Shown here one piece after another: positions 11,234-19,820 of a stretch of 62,575 nucleotides of DNA. Numbering within the stretch: position 1 is the first letter of the stretch; each line of letters starts with the position of its first letter. The position numbers were made by a program, and so were the translations under genes. Below the pieces are notes generated by a model. The model did no database searches. It was not told the origin of the DNA and worked only from the letters and a program-made list of their open reading frames with translations. Origin of the DNA: JBIKLM01 sp044375105 (lineage in GTDB: Bacteria; Planctomycetota; UBA1135; GCA-002686595); assembly GCA_044375105.1 (NCBI GenBank), contig JBILNK010000004.1, positions 1 through 62,575 of the forward strand, in the 5' to 3' direction.

Positions 11234-11270
11234 TCGGCTCGGGCCAAGCCCGGGCCGATTTTTCTTTTTG
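11234..11270. terminator. Bidirectional intrinsic terminator
   Basis: An 11-bp stem (TCGGCTCGGGC, CAA loop, GCCCGGGCCGA) has a T-rich run on its plus side (TTTTTCTTTTT) and an A-rich run on the other. It can end both the plus-strand SDR gene and the minus-strand folE gene. Confidence 0.85.
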
Positions 11271-11368
11271 TTAGCCCGAAGCTTCGCGGGCGTCGCCTGC
11301 GGACGGCGCAGCTCAAAGGCTCGGGCCTGGACATGGCCAGAGCAGCCCTGCGGGGCGGGCGCGAAAGA

Positions 11369-11998
11369 TCAGCGGTCCAGGTTGCGCACCAGGCCGAGGA
11401 ATTCGGCGCGGGTGCGGGCGTCGGAGCGGAAGTTGCCCAGCAGGCAGGAGGTCAGGGTCGAGGAGTTTTGCTTTTGCACGCCGCGCATCATCATGCACAG
11501 GTGCGAGGCGTCGGTGACCACGGCCACGCCCTTGGGCTCGAGGACCTCTTGCAGGGCCGAGGCGATCTGCTGGGTCATACGCTCTTGCACCTGCAGGCGG
11601 CGCGCGAACAGATCGACGATGCGCGGAATCTTGGAGAGTCCGATGATGCGGCCGTTCGGGATGTAGGCCACGTGGGCCTTGCCGAAGAAGGGCAGCATGT
11701 GGTGCTCGCACAGGGAGTAGAACTCGATGTCCTTGACCAGCACCATCTCGGAGGCCTCTTCTTCGAAGATGCCTTGCCCGACCACTTGCTCGACGGTTTG
11801 CCTTTCGCCTTGCAGCAGCTCTTCGTAGGCTTTGGCGACGCGCTCGGGCGTGCGCTGCAGGCCCGGGCGATCGGGGTCCTCGCCGAGGTTCTCGAGCAGC
11901 TCGCGCACGATCTGATCGACCGGCCGCTTGTTCTCGGGCATCTTGCGGGGGCTGTAGAGGGCCGGGAGTCGGGGGGAGGAAGTGAACAACGGCGTCAT
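11369..11998 (-). CDS. folE: GTP cyclohydrolase I
   Basis: Converts GTP to 7,8-dihydroneopterin triphosphate, the entry step for folate, tetrahydrobiopterin and 7-deazaguanine (queuosine) synthesis. The 209-residue protein carries the zinc ligands Cys97 and His100 (SLCEHHMLPFFG) and Cys168 (HLCMMMRGV); the 71-residue Cys-to-Cys spacing matches the Escherichia coli enzyme. The block after Cys168 (QKQNSSTLTS) is also intact. The start at 11998 overlaps the queD stop by four bases (ATGA), indicating translational coupling; ATG 11941 is an alternative shorter start. Pairing with queD suggests the product feeds queuosine precursors, although folate supply is equally possible. Confidence 0.95.
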   Translation of the reverse strand: MTPLFTSSPRLPALYSPRKMPENKRPVDQIVRELLENLGEDPDRPGLQRTPERVAKAYEELLQGERQTVEQVVGQGIFEEEASEMVLVKDIEFYSLCEHHMLPFFGKAHVAYIPNGRIIGLSKIPRIVDLFARRLQVQERMTQQIASALQEVLEPKGVAVVTDASHLCMMMRGVQKQNSSTLTSCLLGNFRSDARTRAEFLGLVRNLDR

Positions 11999-12516
11999 GC
12001 CGTCGTGTAGCCCGAGGGTCCGGCGTATTCCACCCGGGTCCTGGACGTTTCGCTGAGTCCGATCCGGACCAGGCGGCAACCCGCTTGGGCGGCGACCTCT
12101 GGCGCCAGGAGATCCCAGAAGGCCACGGCCATGTTTTCAGCCGTGGTGATGCGCCCGTGCAGGCAGGGCACGTCGACGTTCAGGTTCTTGTGGTCGCAGG
12201 GCCCGAGCACGGCCTCGCGCAGCAAGCCGAACAAGCTCGTGAAGTTGACCACCATGCCGGTCGCGGGCTCGACCGGGCCCTCGACGGTCAGCTCGATCGT
12301 GTAGTTGTGGCCATGCAGGTCGGCGCAGGGGCCGTACAAGGCCCGGTTCTGGCGCTCGTCCAGGCCCGGCGCGATCAGCTGGTGGGCGGCCGAGAATTCC
12401 TCGCGGCAGGAGACCCGCACCCGGGGGAGAGGGCTCGGGGCGGGCCGGGGGCTGGGGGGGCCGCCGGAGGCGGCGGACCCTGCGGAGGGCGGGGGCACGG
12501 GGTCGGGCGGCGTCAT
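11995..12516 (-). CDS. queD: 6-carboxy-5,6,7,8-tetrahydropterin synthase / PTPS family
   Basis: The 173-residue protein converts dihydroneopterin triphosphate to 6-carboxytetrahydropterin in queuosine synthesis, or to 6-pyruvoyltetrahydropterin if it is a PTPS. Zinc ligands His45 (FSAAHQL) and His68/His70 (LHGHN) and catalytic Cys64 are present. DHKNLN and the TAEN motif (Glu127) are also intact. A 30-residue Pro/Ser-rich N-terminal extension precedes the domain, so an internal start cannot be excluded; ATG 12516 is the first plausible one. It is the first gene of a two-gene operon with folE. The wider queuosine genes (queE, queC, queF) are not in the window. Confidence 0.88.
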   Translation of the reverse strand: MTPPDPVPPPSAGSAASGGPPSPRPAPSPLPRVRVSCREEFSAAHQLIAPGLDERQNRALYGPCADLHGHNYTIELTVEGPVEPATGMVVNFTSLFGLLREAVLGPCDHKNLNVDVPCLHGRITTAENMAVAFWDLLAPEVAAQAGCRLVRIGLSETSRTRVEYAGPSGYTTA

Positions 12517-12678
12517 GGGCGCAAGCGGGAACGTAACCCGGTCCGCCCGGATGCCCCAGGCCCAGCTGGATTTCCGACCAGCGCCGCCCAAAATCTAACG
12601 TGCGCGGTAGATTTGGCCGATGGACTGGCCTTCGGACCGGTCCGGCCCTAGCCTGCCGCCCTGCGTGCTCCCCCGCCC

Positions 12679-12891
12679 ATGATCAGCAAAGTCTGGATCG
12701 TCGAAGGCTGCATCTCCTGCAACCTGTGCGAGGACCTCTGCCCGGAGGTCTTCGAGGTGCCCGCGGGGGACACCTCCCGCACCGTCAAGGGCCACGAAAA
12801 GCGCCTGACCGGCCACGCCGACCTGGACGCCAAGATCCGCGAAGCGCGGGACTCGTGCCCGGTCGAAGTGATCATGACCCAGGAGAAGTGA
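12679..12891 (+). CDS. Small single-cluster [4Fe-4S] ferredoxin
   Basis: A 70-residue acidic electron carrier. Cys11, Cys14 and Cys17 (CISCNLC) plus Cys60 (SCPVEVI) form the expected cluster set; Cys21 before Pro22 is additional. This single-cluster arrangement fits small ferredoxins that serve radical-SAM or oxidoreductase partners. It is divergent from queD with a 162-bp gap. The partner is not identifiable, although a radical-SAM step such as QueE in the same pathway is conceivable. Confidence 0.85.
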   Translation: MISKVWIVEGCISCNLCEDLCPEVFEVPAGDTSRTVKGHEKRLTGHADLDAKIREARDSCPVEVIMTQEK

Positions 12892-13395
12892 GGCCGGCCC
12901 GCGGGCCCTGCGGAGGCCTGGGAGGTCGGGGTTGGTGCCCAAGAAGAGCGCCAGGCGCAGGACCGGCGCCCGCGGGCCGAGGATGCGGGGTACGGACGGG
13001 ATTCGGCCGGGGCCCATGCGGCGGGCAGCCCGTGTGATCCGGGGCTTGCGGAGCGATGCGCCTCGTCGCGGCGGTCCCGACCCTGCGGACTTCAGAGGGG
13101 CCACGCCAGGCTCGGTGAGCGCGCCCGCTGGCGGCTCGGGGCGGGGCCGGGTCGCCCATCCCCCGAGCTCAGGCGCTGCCCGCAACATCTGGCGCCGCCC
13201 CGCGCGCGCGGGCAGAGGACCGGGAGCCAAGCGGGCGTTTTCGCTCGAGCTGCATCCGCGCGGCCCGAGCGGCAAGGCGACCGCCGCTTCGGGGTGATCG
13301 GAAGGCCCGGCTCAAATCAACAAGGCCTGGGATCGCCTTGATTCGGCGATCCCAGGCCCGTTGGAAGCCGTCGGCGGCTTCGGTTTGGCGGCCGG
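12892..13395. other. 504-bp gap after the ferredoxin gene
   Basis: No gene could be supported; frames in this stretch are Arg/Pro/Gly-rich without family motifs. The only clear element is the terminator hairpin at 13324-13358, which belongs to the minus-strand gene on its right. Confidence 0.5.
13324..13358 (-). terminator. Terminator hairpin of the EF-hand gene
   Basis: A perfect 14-bp inverted repeat (GGCCTGGGATCGCC) with a 7-base loop lies 37 bases beyond the EF-hand gene stop. On the minus strand it is followed by the moderately T-rich TTGTTGATTTG, so termination is likely but the U-tract is imperfect. Confidence 0.7.
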
Positions 13396-14451
13396 TCAGC
13401 GCGGCCGGCCGGGTCGCGACGGCGGAGCGGCCGGGCGCACGGGCGGGGCCGCGGGGCGAGCGGGCGCGCCGCCGTTGGCGGGCCGCACGGGCGGCTGTTC
13501 CGCGGCCGGGCGGCCCGGAGCCCCGGCGTTCGGCCGGCCCTGCTGTTCGCGGGCCTGCTCGAGGCGCTGGCGCTGGCGGCGCAGCTGCTCGACGCGGGCC
13601 TGCTCGGCGCGCTGCTGCTGCAGGCGCGCTCGCTCGATGCGCTGGGCCTCCGCGTCGGCCTGGCCGTCGGCGCCGGTGGCGTTCGCGCGGCGCGCGGCGC
13701 TGGCGTCCGCGCCTGTGGCGTTCTCGCGGCGCGCTTGCGCATCGCCCTCGGCGCCGGTCGCGCCCGTGGCGTTCTGGCGGCGCGCTTGCGCATCGCCGCC
13801 GACACCGTCGGCGCCGGTCGCGCCGGTCGCATTCTCGCGGCGCGCGGCGCTGGCGTCGGCTCCGGTGGCGTTTTCGCGGCGCGCTCGGGTGTCCCCAGCG
13901 GGGGCGGCTTCGCCGCGGGTTTGGCCCAGGCGCTGGGCCTGGGCGGCGCGGGTGCGCCGCAGGGCTTCGACCCGCGTGGCTTCCGCCTGCAGATCGGGCT
14001 CGACGGTCTGGCCAGCCGAAGCGACCAGGCCGCGGTAGGCGAAGATGAATTCGTCGCCGTCGATGCTGCCCGAGCCATCCTCGTCGAAGCGCTGGAACTC
14101 GCCGCGCTGCAGGCCGAGGCGCGCGGACTCCTGAAGGTCGACGCCGCCGCTTTGGTCCTGGTCCGCGGTGGTGAAAATCGTGCGCGCGCGGGTCAGGCTA
14201 TGGGCGCCTGCGGCAGGGCGCTGGGGGCTGGAGCGGTCGGGGGCGCCGGCCTCGGCGCCGGGGCGCTGGGGGGCGGGGCTCTGCGGGGCCGGGGCCTCCG
14301 CGGCGGGTCGGGCGGGCTCGCCCGTCGGGCGGGCGCCCGCGAGGCGCTGCGCGGCGGGCCCCTGGGGAGCGGGAGCCTGGGCCAGGACCTGGCCGGCGAG
14401 GCACAGGAGGCCGAGGGTCGGAAGCAAGCGGTGGAGGTGTGTACGGCGCAT
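13396..14451 (-). CDS. Secreted EF-hand protein with NATG peptide repeats
   Basis: A 351-residue protein. A signal peptide (RLLPTLGLLCLAGQVLA) is followed by a Pro/Ala-rich stretch and two EF-hand loops: Asp97-x-Asp99-x-Ser101 to Glu108, and Asp123-x-Asp125-x-Ser127 to Glu134. The second half holds five imperfect copies of a repeat built on RR[EQA]NATGA, then an Arg/Gln-rich helical stretch with coiled-coil character (AEQARVEQLRRQRQRLEQAR) and a Pro/Arg-rich tail. The EF-hands suggest calcium binding outside the cytoplasm. Nothing shows an enzyme domain. It is divergent from the S41 protease gene across 354 bp. Function unknown. Confidence 0.8.
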   Translation of the reverse strand: MRRTHLHRLLPTLGLLCLAGQVLAQAPAPQGPAAQRLAGARPTGEPARPAAEAPAPQSPAPQRPGAEAGAPDRSSPQRPAAGAHSLTRARTIFTTADQDQSGGVDLQESARLGLQRGEFQRFDEDGSGSIDGDEFIFAYRGLVASAGQTVEPDLQAEATRVEALRRTRAAQAQRLGQTRGEAAPAGDTRARRENATGADASAARRENATGATGADGVGGDAQARRQNATGATGAEGDAQARRENATGADASAARRANATGADGQADAEAQRIERARLQQQRAEQARVEQLRRQRQRLEQAREQQGRPNAGAPGRPAAEQPPVRPANGGAPARPAAPPVRPAAPPSRPGRPR

Positions 14452-14805
14452 GGGATCGATCGGCGGCTGCCGGGTCTGGGGCGGCGCGCCGGCCAGGGAT
14501 AACAAACTCCGTGCCGAAGCGTCGGCGGGCGGGTACGGGGGGCCGACGGCCGGTAGGATGGCACCAGAGGCCGATTCCGGCCGAATCCGGGTCGCACGGG
14601 GCAGCCGCCCCGGGTCCTCTGTCGGGGACACCCCCGGCCCCGCTGGAGCTCTCCTCCGATTCGGACGAACCGGGAAGAGCCCGAACCGCGCCAGCCCGAC
14701 CGCTCCCAGGCCCTGGGGCCGCCCCCCGGCCGCCGCAGGGGCTGCGGGCCGGCCCCGACCAACGATCCCCGCTCGAGAAGCCGTCCGCCCGCGCCGCCCT
14801 CCGCC
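14452..14805. other. 354-bp divergent intergenic region
   Basis: Separates the minus-strand EF-hand gene from the plus-strand S41 protease gene and must contain both promoters. No box pair stands out clearly in this GC-rich stretch, and no gene is supported. Confidence 0.35.
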
Positions 14806-16089
14806 ATGGACCCCGATCTGCGCTCGCTGCGCCGCTCCTACCTGGCCCTGGGCTTGGGGATCGGTTTGGTGTCCGGGGAACTCCTGGCGCTGGCCCTGGA
14901 AGGGCGGCGCAGCGAGACCCTGCGGTTGGTCGAGCAGATCCAGCGGGTGATCGAGTCGGAGCACGTGCACCCGCCGGCCGAGGAAGTCCTGCTCGAGGGC
15001 GCCCTGCGCGGCATGCTCCAGTCCCTGGACGACCATTCGCGCTATTACGCGGCTTCGGAGGCGCGGATCCTCGAGCAGGAGACCGCGGGCGTCTACCACG
15101 GGGTGGGGCTCTCCTTCGTGCCCGAGTCCGATCTGAGCCAGGTGCTGTTCGCCCTGCCGGGCTCGCCGGCCGCACGCGCGGGCGTCGGCGTCGGCGATCG
15201 CATCGCCGAGCTGGATCTGCAGCCCTACGGGCCGGGCCAGCCGGAACGCTTGCGAGCCGCCCTGTCCAACGACGCCGGCCGCAGCGTGCAGCTCAAGCTC
15301 GAGGCGCTGGCCGGCGGCGAGCGCCAGGTGGAGCTGGTGCCGGAGCCGGTGCTCGATCCGAGCGTGCGCCACACGCTGATGCTCGACGCGGAGCGCGGCA
15401 TCGGCTACGTGGCGCTGTCGAGCTTCACGCGGCGCACGCCGTCCGAATTCGACAGCGCGCTGGAAGGTCTGCGCACATCGGGCCTGACCGCCCTGATCCT
15501 CGACCTGCGCGGCAATCGCGGCGGCGTGCTGGATTCCGCCGTGCACGTGGCGCGCCGCTTCGTCGATGAGGGCGTGATCGTGACCACCGAAGAGCGCAGC
15601 GGCCGCCGCGAGCTGCGCGCCGAGCCCGCCCAAGCCATCTATCGCGGGTTGTCGCTGATTTGCCTGATCGACGGCCGCTCGGCCAGCTCGAGCGAGGTGC
15701 TGGCGGGGGCCCTGATGGACCACCGGGCCGCCGTCCTGATCGGCACCCCGAGCTACGGCAAGGGCACCGTGCAGTCCCTGCGGCACCTGCGGCCCCCCCA
15801 CGGCGGCATCGTCAAGCTGACCACCGCGCGCTATCGCACCCCCAGCGGCCGGCTGATCGAGGCGAGCGAGGCCGAGCCGGACAGCGGCGGCCTCCAGCCG
15901 GACATCGAGGTGGAGCTCGAGCCCGCCCAGGCGACGGCCCTCGATCGATTCCTGGCCCGCCTGGGCCCGAGCCTCGCGGACCAGCCGGCCGTGCGCGAGC
16001 TCGAAGCCCGCCTGGGCCGCAGCCTGTTGCCGCTGCCGCCGGAGGATGCGCAACTGGCGGCCGCCCTGGCGCACCTGCGCCGGCTCTGA
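14806..16089 (+). CDS. S41 C-terminal processing peptidase (CtpA/Tsp family)
   Basis: A 427-residue membrane-anchored or exported serine protease. An N-terminal hydrophobic segment (residues 13-31) is followed by a helical region, a PDZ domain (about residues 90-180, YHGVGLSFV and GSPAARAGVGVGDRI) and the tail-specific protease core. The catalytic dyad is Ser294 (SASSSE) and Lys319 (SYGKGTVQ), with Gln323 in the usual place; the 25-residue Ser-Lys spacing fits the family. Such enzymes trim periplasmic or secreted proteins. It ends 13 bases before tsaD and probably shares its transcript. All active-site residues are intact. Confidence 0.93.
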   Translation: MDPDLRSLRRSYLALGLGIGLVSGELLALALEGRRSETLRLVEQIQRVIESEHVHPPAEEVLLEGALRGMLQSLDDHSRYYAASEARILEQETAGVYHGVGLSFVPESDLSQVLFALPGSPAARAGVGVGDRIAELDLQPYGPGQPERLRAALSNDAGRSVQLKLEALAGGERQVELVPEPVLDPSVRHTLMLDAERGIGYVALSSFTRRTPSEFDSALEGLRTSGLTALILDLRGNRGGVLDSAVHVARRFVDEGVIVTTEERSGRRELRAEPAQAIYRGLSLICLIDGRSASSSEVLAGALMDHRAAVLIGTPSYGKGTVQSLRHLRPPHGGIVKLTTARYRTPSGRLIEASEAEPDSGGLQPDIEVELEPAQATALDRFLARLGPSLADQPAVRELEARLGRSLLPLPPEDAQLAAALAHLRRL

Positions 16090-16102
16090 GCCACCTCGAT
16101 CC

Positions 16103-17119
16103 ATGGGCCGCTTGATACTGGGCATCGAAAGCTCCTGCGACGACACCGCCGCCGCGTTGGTCGAGGACGGGCGCCGGATCCTGTCCTCCGTGGTCGAGAG
16201 CCAGGCGGCCACCCACGCGGCGTTCGGCGGCGTGGTGCCCGAGATCGCCAGCCGCTCGCACCTCTCCGCCATGCTGCCGGTGGTCGAGCGCGCCCTGGCC
16301 GAGGCCGGCGTCGGCCTGCGCGACCTGACGGCGATCGCCGTGACCCAGCAGCCCGGATTGATCGGGTCCCTGCTGGTGGGCGTCGGCTTGGCCAAGGGCC
16401 TGGCCTTCGGCACGGGCCTGCCCCTGATCGGCGTGCACCACATCCACGCCCACGTCTACGCGGCGCACATGGAGCACGGCGAAGCGCGCTTCCCGAGCCT
16501 GGCGCTGGTCGTCAGCGGCGGGCACACGGCGCTGTACCTGGTGCGGGCGCACACCGAGCTCGAGCTGCTGGCCAAGACCCTCGACGACGCCGTGGGCGAG
16601 GCCTTCGACAAGGCGGCCAGCCTGCTGGGGCTGCCCTACCCGGGCGGACCGGCGCTTTCGCGGCTGGCCCAGGGGGGCCGGCGCGACGCCTTCGAGCTGC
16701 CGCGCTACCGGGCGCGCCCCGGCCGGCCCTCGTTCAGCTTCAGCGGCCTCAAGACCGCCTTCCTGTACACCCTGCGCGGCGGCGATGCCCTGGCGCCGAC
16801 CCCGCCGCCGGAGGCGATCGAGGCCAAGGCCGATCTGGCGGCCTCCTTCGAGGCGGCCGCCGTGGACGCGCTGGTGCGGCCGACCCTCGAGGCCGCCGAG
16901 CGCCTGGGCGTGCCGCGCATCCTGGTGGCCGGCGGGGTGGCCGCCAACCGGCATCTGCGGGAGGAGCTCGGCCGGGCGGGCGCCGAGCGCGGGCTCGAGG
17001 TGCGCTTCCCGGCCCCCGCCTACTGCACCGACAACGCCGCCATGATCGCGGGGCTCGGGCACGCCCTGTGGATGGCGGGCGCGACCGGGGACCTGGCCCT
17101 CGAGGCCAGCCCGCGCTGA
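16103..17119 (+). CDS. tsaD: tRNA N6-adenosine threonylcarbamoyltransferase
   Basis: Transfers the threonylcarbamoyl group to A37 of ANN-decoding tRNAs, together with TsaB/TsaE and the TsaC product; cytoplasmic. The 338-residue length is normal. The N-terminal ASKHA motif LGIESSCDDTAAALV and the metal-binding His112, His113 and His115 (HHIHAHVYAAH) are visible. So are SGGHTALYLV, FSFSGLKTAF and the C-terminal GGVAANRHLREE with CTDNAAMIAG. Start ATG 16103 gives the canonical MGRLILGIE N-terminus. It lies between the S41 protease and carA in the same direction. Confidence 0.97.
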   Translation: MGRLILGIESSCDDTAAALVEDGRRILSSVVESQAATHAAFGGVVPEIASRSHLSAMLPVVERALAEAGVGLRDLTAIAVTQQPGLIGSLLVGVGLAKGLAFGTGLPLIGVHHIHAHVYAAHMEHGEARFPSLALVVSGGHTALYLVRAHTELELLAKTLDDAVGEAFDKAASLLGLPYPGGPALSRLAQGGRRDAFELPRYRARPGRPSFSFSGLKTAFLYTLRGGDALAPTPPPEAIEAKADLAASFEAAAVDALVRPTLEAAERLGVPRILVAGGVAANRHLREELGRAGAERGLEVRFPAPAYCTDNAAMIAGLGHALWMAGATGDLALEASPR

Positions 17120-17262
17120 AGCGCGGCGGCCCCCCGAGCGCTTGGAGCCGGCTGGATGTCCCCGGACCGGCGCAGCCCTGCTCGCGGGGCGCCGGCGGCG
17201 CCTCCGGCCGCCGCGCGTCTCGCTCTGGGAGGCCGCGCCCCGGGGCGCTACCCTGTTCGGCC

Positions 17263-18405
<1,143 letters not shown>

Positions 18406-18475
18406 GACCCGCCGGCCCTCGGCGGCGGCGTGCCCCGGCGCGCGGCGGCTGCGGCCCACGAGCTCCCGCTCCCCC

Positions 18476-19597
18476 ATGGCCTCCCCGCACCCGCCCGAGC
18501 GCTGGCCCAGCCGCCTGCTGGCGCTGCTGCTCGGCTTTGGCCTGGGCCTCGCCGGCGCCGAGGCCGGCCTGCGGCTCGAAGACCACCTGGCCGGCCGGAC
18601 CGCGGAGGACTGGCTGCCCCAGCTGCACCGCGACTTCTCGCAGGCCATGTACGTGCCGCACCCCTACCTGGGCATCGCGCCCAGGCCGGGGTTTCGATCG
18701 AAGGCACGCGCCGGGGGAGCCGGCTATCGCTACGACCTGAACGCCTTCGGGCTGCGCGGTCCGGAGACGACCCTCGAAAAGCCCGCGGGCTCGAAGCGCA
18801 TCGTCTGCCTGGGGGGCTCGACCACCTTCTGCACCGGCGCGCGCAGCAACGACCAGACCTGGCCCGCGGGGGTCGAGACCCTGCTGAAGGCTTCCGGGCG
18901 CCTGCGCGCCCCGGTCGAGGTGCTGAACGCGGGCGTCCCCGGCTATTCGACCGCCGAGAGCCTGATCAACCTGTCCCTGCGCATGCTCGATTTCGCGCCG
19001 GATCTGGTGCTGATCTACCACGCGCCCAACGACATGCGCCTGGCCCAGGCCCAGGGCTTCCGCTCGGACTACAGCCACGGACGGCGCGCTTGGTCGATCC
19101 CGGAAGCGCCGCCGCTCGACGGCTGGCTGAGCCGCCATTGCCGGCTCTACGCGCGGCTGCAGGCCAAGCTCGCCGGGCATTCCGAGCCCTACCGCACGCC
19201 GGTGATGCAGCAGCTGGTCTTCGCGCCCGATCTGGGCGAGCGCGCCGTGCCGGCCAGCGTCGAGGTGGTCGCCGCCGGACAGGCGGCCTACCGCCGCAAC
19301 CTGAAGAGCCTGGTGGCCCTGGCGCGCATGGGCGGCGCCCAGCCGGTCCTGCAGACCTTCGCCTTCGTGCACGGCATGGAGCGCGAGGAAGGCAGCGACC
19401 TGTCCGCGGCCATGGACCAGGTCAACCAGACCATCCGCGAGCTGGCCGCCGAGCTCGACCTGCCGCTGATCGACATCGCCGGCCCGCTCTCCGATCGGCG
19501 CGAGCTGTTCGACGATTGGATGCACTACAACCCGCGCGGCTGTGGCGAACACGCCAAGCTGGTGGCACGCGGGCTGCTGGAGCTGGGCCTGCTGTGA
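18476..19597 (+). CDS. SGNH/GDSL-type hydrolase, membrane-anchored
   Basis: A 373-residue protein with an N-terminal hydrophobic segment (residues 13-28). The SGNH hydrolase fold follows: block I CLGGSTTF with Ser115, block II-like NAGVPGYST, block III-like YHAPNDM and the C-terminal Asp347/His350 pair (DWMHYNPRG). These enzymes deacylate or deacetylate lipids, polysaccharides or esters; the anchored layout suggests action at or outside the cytoplasmic membrane. GLRGPE before block I is common in such planctomycete proteins. It is separated from carA by 70 bp and converges on the sensor-kinase gene. Substrate unknown. Confidence 0.85.
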   Translation: MASPHPPERWPSRLLALLLGFGLGLAGAEAGLRLEDHLAGRTAEDWLPQLHRDFSQAMYVPHPYLGIAPRPGFRSKARAGGAGYRYDLNAFGLRGPETTLEKPAGSKRIVCLGGSTTFCTGARSNDQTWPAGVETLLKASGRLRAPVEVLNAGVPGYSTAESLINLSLRMLDFAPDLVLIYHAPNDMRLAQAQGFRSDYSHGRRAWSIPEAPPLDGWLSRHCRLYARLQAKLAGHSEPYRTPVMQQLVFAPDLGERAVPASVEVVAAGQAAYRRNLKSLVALARMGGAQPVLQTFAFVHGMEREEGSDLSAAMDQVNQTIRELAAELDLPLIDIAGPLSDRRELFDDWMHYNPRGCGEHAKLVARGLLELGLL

Positions 19598-19820
19598 GTG
19601 TTGTTCGAGCCGCCGGAGGCGGCCGTGGAGGCCCGATCGGAAACGGAACTCTCGGGCGCAGGAAGGCCTTGGGGAGGCAGGGCTTTTGACCACGGGCGCA
19701 ATAGGCGGAAACTCCTCGCTCGAACCGGCCCCGCGAGCCCGTCTAGCTTACCCCCCGCACAGCAAGCGGAGGCCTGTCGTCCGCACCGGTGAGGATAAAA
19801 GTCGGAGCGCCAGGGCGGCC

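Noticed and set aside
12635..12642. GACCGGTC upstream of the ferredoxin gene as another TetR operator
   Set aside because: Only the 8-bp core matches; the ATAG/CTAT flanks are absent, and an 8-mer of this kind is expected by chance in GC-rich DNA.
12932..13297. A 121-codon open frame after the ferredoxin gene
   Set aside because: Composition is Arg/Pro/Gly-rich with no domain, and several overlapping frames in the same stretch look equally 'open'.
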